Shown here: piece after piece, positions 1 through 9,300 of the stretch | How the letters are laid out: each line of letters begins with the position of its first letter | Numbering within the stretch: position 1 is the stretch's first letter | Assembly: GCA_002483105.1 (NCBI GenBank) | Contig: DLHG01000004.1 | Location: 1-12,708 of the forward strand | Direction of reading: 5' to 3' | Origin: Bacteroidetes bacterium UBA7674 | Lineage (GTDB): Bacteria > Bacteroidota > Bacteroidia > Chitinophagales > Chitinophagaceae | Length of the DNA: 12,708 nt | Program-made: the position numbers and the translations under genes | Notes under the pieces: generated by a model | Databases searched by the model: none | Seen by the model: the letters and a program-made list of their open reading frames with translations, nothing else | Told to the model about the DNA's origin: nothing

Positions 1-3000
1 TCATCAGCATCGCCGAGGTTTTCCAGCATGATCGGAGTATAGCTTGACGCATTGATACCTACGTGGTAAGTCACAGCATCAGGATTACCGCCTACTGCGC
101 CCATGCCTTCACCTGTTACCACACCTGTACCGTTAGTTATAACATAAGAGGTTGCGCTACCACCCATTGTTGCCCATGGCATCTCAAGGTTAAGGTTATT
201 GTTACCCAGTTCTATAGTACCATTCACAAGGTTCAGAATACCGCTTACTGTTATGTCATTACCAATAGTTTTAGTACCACTGCCATTCACTTCAAGGTTA
301 TCAAGAGTCAGAGGGCCTGATACACTTTGAGTCGTACCTGCCAGTTCCACTGTACCACCCGTACCATCAAACGTACCGCTATTAGCCAGGTTACCATATA
401 CTGCCAGTTCACTACCTACGTTGACGAACGTTACTGACGCACCATTATCTACTGTAAGGTTCCGGCATTCCGCACCGGGAATATCCACCGTCGGCATATT
501 GGTAGCACTTACAGGTATGGTTACATCTATAAACTGATTAGGAACGGAACCACACGACCAGTTTTGCGGATTAGACCAAAGGGCATCTACCGCTCCATTC
601 CATGTTGTGCTAAAGCCTTCCACTATGGTTACCGTATTTGAAGTAACGGCCGGAGAACAGCTGCCTGTAACCACCACATAATAGTTAGTACCATTCAGAC
701 CGGTAATATTAGCTACTGAAAGGGTTGGAGTTTGTGTACCGGTGAAAACAGGACCGTCAGCAAGCGGTACGTTGTTACCATCATACCATTGATAAGCTGC
801 ACCCCATCCGTCAGCTGTAACAGTAAAGCTGCCTGCGCTGTTAGAACATCCGTTAATATCAGTAGGCTGTCCCGTGATTGTCGCACCGGGTGCTACTGTA
901 ATAGTCGCAGTAGATGCATAGTCCGGAGGAAGCGAGAAACAGTTCGCATCTTGCAGATAATTAACACTATACGTTGTAGTAGTCGTCGGATTAGATGTTA
1001 CTATATAAGGATTGGTAGACGTACTGATCACTACCGGAGTAGTACCATCTGTGTATTCGAACAACCATGGACCATTACCGGTAAATGCAAATTCCATACT
1101 GGCAGCACCACCGGCACATACTGTATCCGAACCTACACTCGTACTTAACGTAATCGTAGGCCTTGGATTCACCGTAACGGTTGCACTACCACTTAGGTCA
1201 GCAGGAGTTGCGGTACAGTTGGCGTCGTTCATCGCAACTACAGTGTATGTAGTTGTAGTATTAGGCGTCACCGGGATATTGTTCGCATTATTGGAGCTGT
1301 TGTCGGTTGTCTGTGTTGTGCCGTCGTCATAAGTGTAAGTCCATGGACCCGTTCCTGTAAGATTCAGGAATATAAATGCAGGCGTTCCATCACAGATCGT
1401 TTGATTACCACCCAATGTAGCCGTAGGCTGAGGATGTGTATTTATTGTTGCATTACTCGGAGCCAACGGACTATTAGCACAGTTCATGTCGCTTACTGCG
1501 GTAAGTGTATATACTGTGTTCGGAGCGGGAGGCGTTACTGTAAGTGTATATGGGTTGCTTGTGATACCTGTAATTGTACCGGGCGTTGTACCATCAGTAT
1601 AGCTAAAGTCCCAGGGGCCATAACCTGTAAAGCTTACTTGTATGTCTCCTGCCTCACCCTGGCATATTGTATCAGTTGTACTGCTAAATGTCGCAGTAGG
1701 CTGAGGAGCTACGGTTGCCTCAACCGGAACACGAGTACCGTCACAACCGGAAGATACTGACCAGTTGTAGAAGAAATAATAGTAACCTGCCAGTGAACCA
1801 TCAGTAATTGAAGCAACACCAGGCAGGGTATAAGGGAACGTTATGCCTGCAGATACACTATACTCTCTAAGTGCACCACTTATTCCGGTATAGCTTACGA
1901 GTGTAAGCCTGTGCTGAGTGCCTACAGGTACCGTAAAGTTCAGCGGTATCACCTGTGGTGTCGGAGTTGTCGTAGGATAACCTGTAACGGGCACCGTTAC
2001 AGACTGCAATGTTGTACCGGCTGAGTTTTGAAGAGCTATAGTAACTGTTCCCGAAGCACCGCTGGCAGAAACAGGATAAAGAACAACACTGTTAAGTGTA
2101 AACTCAACAATCGCATCAAATTTCAGGTGGCCGCCGGTGTTAGAACCATCAGTACTGGTATATGCCGTTTTACCAATGTTAGCAGCACCACCACCTGATG
2201 TAGCACCAACATAATAAGTAGTATTCGCCACAAGATTAGGAGTAGTGTATGTAGGGCCGGTAGCTAATGGTGTTCCACCGGTCAAAGCCGCATACCATTT
2301 CAAAGTAGTACCACCCGGGCTTGTTGCAGCAAGTGTTGCAGCACTATTAGGGCAGATCGTGTCTCCTGTCGTCGTCAACACCGTTGGGTTATTAACGAAT
2401 ACTGTTGCTTCCGTAGAAGTAGCGATTAAAGTCAATCCGCAATATAACTGAGCCCTGTACTTTGCTGTATCCGTAAGAATAGGAGTCACATATGTGCTGC
2501 TATTCGCTGCAGGGATATCTGTGAAATTGTTTGTGTAGTTGTCATACTGCCATTGGATGGTAGTACCGTTAAGTACAGCAGGAGTAAGAGTAATCGTTGC
2601 ATCTCCACTCACACACTGTTCAGGTTGATCTGCTGTAGCTGTGAAAGCAGGTATCGGAGTTATTGTAAAGCTATTGATCACAGGGATTGCAACAGTAGGT
2701 CCTGCAGCCGGAGGAAGGTTTACACTTGAAGGGCAATAACCCGCAGCAAGGCCTACAGCATTCAAACCTACATTAGGAGTTGTATTCAAGTCCTGTGCAA
2801 CAACGAAATACTGAATAATATCTCCTGTTACAACTGCTGAATTAAGCAATGCATAATTCATATTGAAGGTATGCGTATTACCTGAGTTAGTAGATTCTAC
2901 ATACTTCCATCCGTTAAAGCCACTCACATTATTGCCTGGATAAGTACCAAAAGCATCAGTCTCGGTTGACTTCTTGTAATATAATCTTGGCCGTGTTCCT

Positions 3001-5993
3001 GCTACCAGGTTAACACCACTGCCATCTGTAATAGTAGCAGTTAATACAGGAGCAGTATTAGAGCAGAAAGTATTAGTCAGATCAGTATATGCAATATTTG
3101 GTGCTGCTACGTCTGTAGCGGTCCCTGTGAATTCCCTGGCACCTACATCCGGTGTAACACTTCTTAGGGCATTTGCCTGATCGAAATTAATAAGCGGAGT
3201 AGTTATTGTTATACCACTGTTCTGTCCAAAAGAAGCGCCTGAAGGAGTAAATGTACCTGTAACAGTTCCCGCTACCAGGTTGTTTTCCGATGTAGTCGCG
3301 TTTTCCGCACCACCCATAAACGATTTGTAGGAACCACAGGCAGTGCTGAAGTTAGCATCATTTACAATGTTGGTACCAAGATTTGCAGTAAGCCCGCTTA
3401 CCGCATACCCGTTCACAGCATCACTGGTTAATGTACCTTCTACAAAGAGGTAGTTATTAGTACCGGTATTTGTGTAATAGATATTTGAACCACCGCTGAA
3501 GTTACCCGGGGTGACACCCGCAACACCGGCAGTATTCACTCTGCGCAATGCTGCTACGAGCCCTGTACCTGAAGGAGTTGCATTCACATTTACAATATTG
3601 TTCTTAATGTTGGAAGAACCTGTTGTAGCATATGCAATACCTGTAACACCAAAATCAGTACCCGTACTTGTAAGGGGAACACCTGTAGCGCCTAGTTTAA
3701 CAGTGTTAAAGAAAACCCCATTAGATGCCGCGTTAGCTACATTTATACCGATAACGGAACTAGGGTTGCTTGATGCAGGGGCCGAAACGCCTGAAACAAA
3801 GTTGTTATACACATTCACATCTGTAGTACCGCCAGTTAAGCTAATACCTATGGCTTGCGTTGTAGCGCCGGATGAAGTACCTGCACTGATCGAATTCACA
3901 TTATTATTGTATGCAGAAGGGTTAACAAAGGTTGTACCTCCGCCCATTTGTATACCAATAGCTTGCGCGTTCGCGCCGGCCCCGGCTGTTGTAGTGAGGC
4001 CCGATACATAACATGCTACCAGGCTGTCATTGGTCCCATTATTCACATGGATACCACGCACTATCGGTGCAGTAGTGCCTGATGACGACGCATTGATAAC
4101 AGTATCATTGGTCAACACCAGGGAACCTGCAGCGGCAGGGGACACAAATATTCCTGTAACGTTGCTTGACGCACCAGACGAAGAAATGTTAGTTATTTTA
4201 TTTCCTGTAAAATACCCCCCGGTAGAAATGCCTACACCACCCAGTGTTGCAGCGTAGCCAAAGTTAAAACCATAAATATTACCTTCTGCGGATACATTAC
4301 TGATTTTATTATCATTGGCGGTTGACAAGGCGTTCATATAATCTGTCGTCAGTATGACAGAGTTGCCCGAGCCAACACTGATATTATTGAAGATATTATT
4401 GTTTACAACCTTCGCTTGTCCTACTGCGGTGCTGGTCCTGCAGCCGTAAAACAGCGTGGTACCGGTTGCCGTAATGTTAGAAAAGTTATTGTTGCTGATC
4501 GTTTCCACACCGCTGGCCCCAGAACCATTATTATAGTACGTATAAAAAGTGCCACTTGCACCCGTCCTGTTAATAGTACCCAATGTCGCATTACCCGTAA
4601 CGTTGGTTGTCAAAGTAGAAGTATTGTTGTATATCATATACGTCGTACCGGTACTTGTTATCCCTGCTGTTGACGCCAAAATATTGTTGGTAATATTGAG
4701 AGACCCGGAATGCGTGGTTGCGTTGTATATCACATAAACGGTACCTGCTGTTGCGCCGGTACTGGACAGATCAACAGTATTTGCATTTATGTTCAGAGTA
4801 GTGCTCGCCGTAGCATTATAAATACACGACAACGTACCTGATGTTCCGTTATTTACCACAGTAATACTATTTCCTGAAATAGTAGTAACGAAATTACCTT
4901 GCGCTATATAGACACCATACATCGTTCCATTGGATGTAACTGATATGGTATTGTTGTTTGTAAGATTAGTTCCTCCTGTAGTATTACCACCATCATCGTA
5001 AATACCATACACGGTTCCCGTGCTGGTATTTACAATGTTGATGGTGTTGTTATTGGTAGCATTGGTATAAGTACCCGTACCGGCTGCACCACTCAGGTAG
5101 ATACCGCTTTGGGATACAGCAGAAGTTGTGCTTGTTATTGTATTGTAGTTTACTGTAGAACCTAGTGGGTTAGCCATAAAAACACCATCCATGCGTGCTG
5201 TCGTGTAGCCCGCAAATGTAGAGAGTGCCCCTAAAGTGTTTGTACCCAGGGTGATGTTATTACCCTGACCTACTCCGCCACCCACGATGTTGCCATCATC
5301 AAAGACTGCAGTGTTACCTACTATTACAATGCCTGATGTTACTTGTGAGATAGTATTGTTCCTGAAAATATTATTACTATTTTCCCCGCCCGCAGCGCCG
5401 GTTACAGTGGTGGTATATGAAGCATTGTAGTCATGCCTGGCATTTGCATATATCCCGATAGTATTTCGATACGCACCACCTTGTCTCAACTGGATGTTAC
5501 AGTTGGTGATTGTATTATTCTGTGCACCGTTAGTAGTGGAGGCACGTGCCAGTACAATACCAAATTCAGTCATCGTATTAGTAGCTGCCGTAGCAAACAC
5601 GGTGTTTGCCGCATTATCTCTCAATACGAAGTTATTGATAGTGATATAGTCACCACCACCAATTTTAATCAATGCGTCAGTAAGGCTTCCTGCTGTTTGC
5701 CCTGTTGCAGCGGTAATAGTATTACCATTACCCTGGAAAGTGATTTGGTTTGCAGCAGTACCTGTAGCCGTAATGGCATAACCTCCAACAGGGGCTGTCT
5801 GCGGATTACCTGCCAGCAGGTTGATTGTGACGCCGCCCGCACCCACGCCCTGGGTGTTCAATGCGGTTATCGCCGCATTCAAATTGGCATAACTTCCGGG
5901 GATGTTAACAGTACCTGTGAGCTGCCCAAAAGCACTCACGCTCAATACAAGGCCCAACATAGTTGAGCAAAGTTTTGTAGGGAACATTTTCAT
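1..5993 (-). CDS. giant secreted parallel beta-helix / Ig-repeat surface protein, C-terminus beyond the left edge
   Basis: The frame is open from ATG at 5993 to the left edge: 1997 codons, with no stop met on reading it through. Residues 1-24 form a signal peptide (MKMFPTK, hydrophobic core, SAFGQ). Residues about 25-955 are Asn/Thr/Gly-rich parallel beta-helix coils, starting with an N-terminal cap typical of such proteins (SYANLNAAITALN) and ending in PDVGAREF. Residues about 959-1432 form a mixed region with Ig-like folds (WYAALTGGTPLA, TTYYVGATSGG). Three ~90-residue SprB/PKD-like repeats follow, then an Ig-like domain and a WNG...NWSCG...VP module that is homologous to the C-terminal half of the next gene. 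By that homology a T9SS sorting tail is expected beyond the edge, but it is not visible. No catalytic motif is recognised; an adhesin or structural surface role is inferred. A 405-base gap with a terminator separates it from the upstream gene, so it probably has its own promoter. Confidence 0.9.
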   Translation of the reverse strand, partial: MKMFPTKLCSTMLGLVLSVSAFGQLTGTVNIPGSYANLNAAITALNTQGVGAGGVTINLLAGNPQTAPVGGYAITATGTAANQITFQGNGNTITAATGQTAGSLTDALIKIGGGDYITINNFVLRDNAANTVFATAATNTMTEFGIVLARASTTNGAQNNTITNCNIQLRQGGAYRNTIGIYANARHDYNASYTTTVTGAAGGENSNNIFRNNTISQVTSGIVIVGNTAVFDDGNIVGGGVGQGNNITLGTNTLGALSTFAGYTTARMDGVFMANPLGSTVNYNTITSTTSAVSQSGIYLSGAAGTGTYTNATNNNTINIVNTSTGTVYGIYDDGGNTTGGTNLTNNNTISVTSNGTMYGVYIAQGNFVTTISGNSITVVNNGTSGTLSCIYNATASTTLNINANTVDLSSTGATAGTVYVIYNATTHSGSLNITNNILASTAGITSTGTTYMIYNNTSTLTTNVTGNATLGTINRTGASGTFYTYYNNGSGASGVETISNNNFSNITATGTTLFYGCRTSTAVGQAKVVNNNIFNNISVGSGNSVILTTDYMNALSTANDNKISNVSAEGNIYGFNFGYAATLGGVGISTGGYFTGNKITNISSSGASSNVTGIFVSPAAAGSLVLTNDTVINASSSGTTAPIVRGIHVNNGTNDSLVACYVSGLTTTAGAGANAQAIGIQMGGGTTFVNPSAYNNNVNSISAGTSSGATTQAIGISLTGGTTDVNVYNNFVSGVSAPASSNPSSVIGINVANAASNGVFFNTVKLGATGVPLTSTGTDFGVTGIAYATTGSSNIKNNIVNVNATPSGTGLVAALRRVNTAGVAGVTPGNFSGGSNIYYTNTGTNNYLFVEGTLTSDAVNGYAVSGLTANLGTNIVNDANFSTACGSYKSFMGGAENATTSENNLVAGTVTGTFTPSGASFGQNSGITITTPLINFDQANALRSVTPDVGAREFTGTATDVAAPNIAYTDLTNTFCSNTAPVLTATITDGSGVNLVAGTRPRLYYKKSTETDAFGTYPGNNVSGFNGWKYVESTNSGNTHTFNMNYALLNSAVVTGDIIQYFVVAQDLNTTPNVGLNAVGLAAGYCPSSVNLPPAAGPTVAIPVINSFTITPIPAFTATADQPEQCVSGDATITLTPAVLNGTTIQWQYDNYTNNFTDIPAANSSTYVTPILTDTAKYRAQLYCGLTLIATSTEATVFVNNPTVLTTTGDTICPNSAATLAATSPGGTTLKWYAALTGGTPLATGPTYTTPNLVANTTYYVGATSGGGAANIGKTAYTSTDGSNTGGHLKFDAIVEFTLNSVVLYPVSASGASGTVTIALQNSAGTTLQSVTVPVTGYPTTTPTPQVIPLNFTVPVGTQHRLTLVSYTGISGALREYSVSAGITFPYTLPGVASITDGSLAGYYYFFYNWSVSSGCDGTRVPVEATVAPQPTATFSSTTDTICQGEAGDIQVSFTGYGPWDFSYTDGTTPGTITGITSNPYTLTVTPPAPNTVYTLTAVSDMNCANSPLAPSNATINTHPQPTATLGGNQTICDGTPAFIFLNLTGTGPWTYTYDDGTTQTTDNSSNNANNIPVTPNTTTTYTVVAMNDANCTATPADLSGSATVTVNPRPTITLSTSVGSDTVCAGGAASMEFAFTGNGPWLFEYTDGTTPVVISTSTNPYIVTSNPTTTTTYSVNYLQDANCFSLPPDYASTATITVAPGATITGQPTDINGCSNSAGSFTVTADGWGAAYQWYDGNNVPLADGPVFTGTQTPTLSVANITGLNGTNYYVVVTGSCSPAVTSNTVTIVEGFSTTWNGAVDALWSNPQNWSCGSVPNQFIDVTIPVSATNMPTVDIPGAECRNLTVDNGASVTFVNVGSELAVYGNLANSGTFDGTGGTVELAGTTQSVSGPLTLDNLEVNGSGTKTIGNDITVSGILNLVNGTIELGNNNLNLEMPWATMGGSATSYVITNGTGVVTGEGMGAVGGNPDAVTYHVGINASSYTPIMLENLGDAD
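882..1697 (-). repeat. three tandem SprB/PKD-like Ig-fold repeats
   Basis: Three repeats of about 91, 89 and 92 residues lie at 1697-1425, 1424-1158 and 1157-882. Each has, in order, P-T-[AI]-T-[LF], an IC-x-G or VCAGG motif, F-T-G-x-GPW-x-[FY]-x-Y-[TD]-DG, a Thr/Pro-rich strand (VTPNTTTTY), and a D-x-NC motif. One conserved Cys falls early and one late in each unit. This layout is common in gliding-motility SprB-type and other T9SS cargo proteins of Bacteroidota, where it serves as a rigid stalk. Confidence 0.8.
3597..4307 (-). repeat. beta-helix coil repeats, class 2 (about seven units of ~34 residues)
   Basis: Within the giant protein about seven consecutive units of 32-36 residues share a pattern: a V/I-N-x-S turn start, a Ser/Thr/Gly-rich stretch, then I/V-x-G-I-x-V/L and a Gly-rich turn. 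The cores read NIYGFNF, NVTGIFV, IVRGIHV, AQAIGIQ, TQAIGIS, SVIGINV and GVTGIAY. This is regular stacking of beta-helix coils. The units differ at DNA level, so this is an old protein repeat and not a recent tandem duplication. Confidence 0.75.
4497..5054 (-). repeat. beta-helix coil repeats, class 1 (six clear units of 28-34 residues)
   Basis: Six consecutive units have a shared core G-T-x-Y-x-I-Y-N: GTVYGIYD, GTMYGVYI, GTLSCIYN, GTVYVIYN, GTTYMIYN and GTFYTYYN. Each core is preceded by an Asn-rich N-N-T-I type strand and followed by an L-x-I/T strand. Unit boundaries are near 5054, 4958, 4874, 4787, 4691 and 4598. A degenerate seventh core (GTTLFYG) follows. Asn ladders of this kind are typical of right-handed parallel beta-helices, where they stack inside the turns. 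Confidence 0.8.
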
Positions 5994-6345
5994 ATGTTAG
6001 TTTTATAGCGCTTACTCTTGATAGGATTTTCAGCATTCCTCCTGAGTACAATTTAGATGGGATTTACTCTCTTCCCAAGAGATAGAATATTTGTTAACTA
6101 GACGTAAAATTAATGTTTTCTATCGAAAAATTAACTTTATAGTTATGTTTTAAGAATATTGAGATGTTTGAAATAATCATTTACATCTGTAATATCATAA
6201 CAGAAAAAACAAAGACTAACAAACAGTTAAACAATTCAAAAAATGAGAAGATGAGATTTCGATTGCGGGTGCTTTTGCTAATAGCAGAATACACTTTTCG
6301 GAAAAAATAAAAAGGGACTGTTTGTTCAGGTAATCATCATAATGC
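5994..6345. other. AT-rich intergenic region upstream of the giant beta-helix gene
   Basis: This stretch is clearly richer in A and T than the genes on either side. It should hold the promoter and leader of the giant minus-strand gene. A small inverted repeat (6-bp arms, 3-base loop) lies at 6068-6082. An AGGAGG lies at 6038-6043 on the minus strand, about 44 bases before the start codon, which is too far to serve it. No RNA gene, transposon end or riboswitch was recognised. Confidence 0.6.
6210..6240 (-). promoter_or_regulatory. weak candidate Bacteroidota promoter for the giant beta-helix gene
   Basis: On the minus strand a TTTG (6240-6237) is followed after 18 bases by TAGTCTTTG (6218-6210). 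The second box fits TAnnTTTG only if one extra base is allowed between TA and TTTG. The implied leader would be about 210 bases. No better match was found in the gap. Transcription start mapping would decide this. Confidence 0.25.
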
Positions 6346-6375
6346 AAAAAGGCCTTCCCGAAATGGGAAGGCCTT
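6346..6375 (-). terminator. intrinsic terminator of the T9SS Ig-repeat surface protein gene
   Basis: A perfect 11-bp inverted repeat, AAGGCCTTCCC and GGGAAGGCCTT, is separated by five bases (arms 6349-6359 and 6365-6375). Read on the minus strand the stem runs into TTTTT. It begins 23 bases after the TAG stop of the gene that ends at 6399. The plus-strand side has no T-tract, so it acts mainly on minus-strand transcription and separates the two large genes. Confidence 0.92.
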
Positions 6376-6398
6376 AATACTATCCAACAATATTATTA

Positions 6399-9300
6399 CT
6401 ACTGCTTGTTGATCTTGATAGATTCGTTACGAACATCATCCGTGTACTTCAGCAGATACATACCGTTTGCAAGGTGGCTCACATTCAGCTCTGCGCTGTT
6501 GTTCTCTACCGTTGTTACAGTACCTACTACTTTACCTGTCACGTCAGTTACCACTACACTACCCTTGCCACTTACCATTCCGTTCACTTTCACACTTACG
6601 GTGTTGTGGACAGGGTTTGGATAAGCTTCGATAGCGAAGGTGTTCGTACCAGCAACTGTTGCTGATACTACTTTTGAGTAGCTGTATCTGCCGTTAGCAT
6701 CCATAAGCTTCGCGCGGTAGTAGTTCACACCTTGTACAGGACTTTCATCCCACTGCAGGTATGTTGATGGTTTGCCGTTAGCGGCTACTGTCGCTATGCG
6801 AGTGAACATCTTACCGTCAGCACTGCGCTCAAGTTCAAATACATCTCCTGTAGCTTCTGTTACACTCTTCCATTCTACCTTGTTACGAGCACCCACATTT
6901 ACTGCACTGATCGTTGCCATGCGTATAGTAAGAGGGAAATTACCATGAGACCCTACCGCAAACGGAGAGAAGCTCGTGATACTGTCTTCCATTGTTGTAT
7001 ATGGATCAGTACCTAAACGAGGTCCGGCATAATACGATGAATCAAATTCACATGTCCAGGTGCCGCCCATGTAGTGTGCTACATATACGTGTAGCGGATC
7101 AAAACCATTGATCTCTTCACCTGCATTCCATTGTGGAGTTACAGAAGCAAAAGAACCTCCGGGTGTTTGTTCGCTGATCATCCAGGTACGATCTACCTCA
7201 GGGCTATTCATCTGCTCTGGGTTAGTACCATCGCCATCTACAAACACGTGTTCCATTACTCTTACCATAAAGGTATCAGGTGTACCTGTGTTCTTGATAC
7301 CAACCGGGTTGTATGACACCGGCAGACCTACATGAAATATAGTAGAATCAGCATTCATATTCTGACCTACTATTGTACCTGTACCATCGGTCACAACATA
7401 TGATGTCGCGCTACCGGTTGTTTGAGCAGACATATCCGTTATTGTCAGGTTGTTATTACCCAGTGCCAGGAAACCATCTGTAAGTATCAACTCACCATTT
7501 ACGGTTGCGTCACCGGTAAGGGTTTTAGTAGAACCACCATCAATTTCCAGGTCATCAAAAGTTATCGTACCTGCTAATGATTGCGGATTAGATCCTGCAA
7601 GTACGATAGTACCGTTGGTGCCTGTGAACGTACCGTTATTCTGCGTATTACCATAGATAGAAAGCATATTGCCTGTACCATTAAATGATACCATAGCACC
7701 GGCATTTATCGTCAGGTTGTTACATACTGCACCCGGGATATTCACTATCGCGAAGTTAGGAACGTTCGTTATGATCGCATTGGTAGTAACCAGGGGAACT
7801 ATACCACAGCTCCAGTTAGTAGCTTCGCTCCAGTTATTATCCGTAGAGCCATCCCATGTATTATTGAAGTCTTCGGTAAGTATTGCGGTATCACTTTCTG
7901 CAGGCGAACCACAGCTACCTGTAACCACTACTGAGTACTCATTACCATTCAGGCCTGACACATCACTGATAGCCAGGGTAGCAGTTCCTGTACCACTATA
8001 TGGAGCAGTATTGCTCAACAGGGTTGATCCTTCATACCATTGGTAAGTTAGGTTAGCACCTGTTGCTACTACTGATACCGATGTACCTAAAGTATGACAT
8101 ACCGTCATATCTGACGGTTCGGTAGTTATAGCAGCGGGATGATCGTTAGTAACAGTTGTAGTCACGCTGTTTACAGGAGCACATGGTGCAGTACCTGTAA
8201 TTTGTACATAGTATGCACCGGCATTAGCTGCTGTAGTGTTTGTAATCGTAAGAGCACTTGTTGTTGCGCCACTTACATTACCACCGTCAGCCAATGCTCC
8301 TGATGGACCATACCATTGATAACCTACAGCATTAGCCGCTGTTACTGAGAGATTAAGATCGTCACCATCGCATACTCCTAATGTAGAAGGGGTATTTGTT
8401 GTGATGTTCACAGCCGGGGTTATGGATACTGCTGCGTTTGACGTATTCTCGTTAGCGCAACCCGGAAGACCTGTTAATACAGCATAGTAATTGCCGGCGT
8501 CTGAAAGCGCTGAAGGGTCAATCACCAGATCCTGTGTTGTAGAACCAGTTACACTACCTCCATCAGCCAATGGACCTGATCCATTGTGCCATAAAATGCC
8601 ACCGACATTGTCTGCGTCAACATTCAGGTTAACCGCCGACCCTTCACATACTGACAATGAAGCAGCAGGCTGGCTATTGATAACGATTGGTTCATTCACT
8701 GTTACCACTGCATTTGTACTTTGCACATTTGCACATGGAGCAGCGCCATTTACCATCACATGATATGTACCGGATAATACAGATGGAATATTTGTTATTT
8801 GCAGATTAGCGGTAGTTGCCCCGGAAGTAATGGTTCCGCCTACATTCCCGTCATTGATCTGACCATTAGTATAATACCATTGATAGCTCGCGCCATTTGT
8901 AGCTGCAACACTTAAATTGAGTGTACCTCCTGCACATAGGTCCGTAGCAGCTACAGGCTGTGTAGTTATGGCCACAGGCTGATTAACGGTAACGGTTACC
9001 TGCGCGCATGCTCCCGGCGTTACACAACCACCTTGACCACGCACATAATAAGTAGTGGTAGTAGTAGGTGAAACTGACAGCGTACCTGCACCTACTGTAG
9101 TACCAACAGGAGTACCACCACAACTTCCGGTGTACCAATGCCATGCCGTAGCACTACCTATTGCACCATTCGTTACTGCCAGATCTGTACTTTGTCCGGC
9201 ACATATTGTCGGCACTGTCGCAGCAGCCGTTGTAATGGTAGGACTAATGCAAGGATAGAATGCGTAACGTTGGTTAGTCGCAGGTTTGCTGGAAATAGAC

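Noticed and set aside
3511..4257. Plus-strand open frames of 166 and 75 codons inside the giant gene
   Set aside because: They are antisense to the Gly/Ala/Thr-rich beta-helix, whose codons rarely give stops on the other strand. There is no signal, motif or start context.
882..5054. CRISPR or DNA-level tandem repeat array
   Set aside because: The repetitive look comes from diverged protein repeats. Unit lengths vary and the DNA copies are not near-identical.
5905..6036. Minus-strand leader frame of 43 codons starting at an ATG one base after AGGAGG, overlapping the start of the giant gene
   Set aside because: The spacing from AGGAGG to ATG is too short for initiation, and most of the frame only reads the giant gene out of frame.
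6164..6310. A plus-strand reading frame of 48 codons in the intergenic gap (begins MFEIIIYICN)
   Set aside because: It lies in AT-rich DNA with no ribosome binding site or promoter, its composition just mirrors the A-rich DNA, and a frame of this length is expected by chance.
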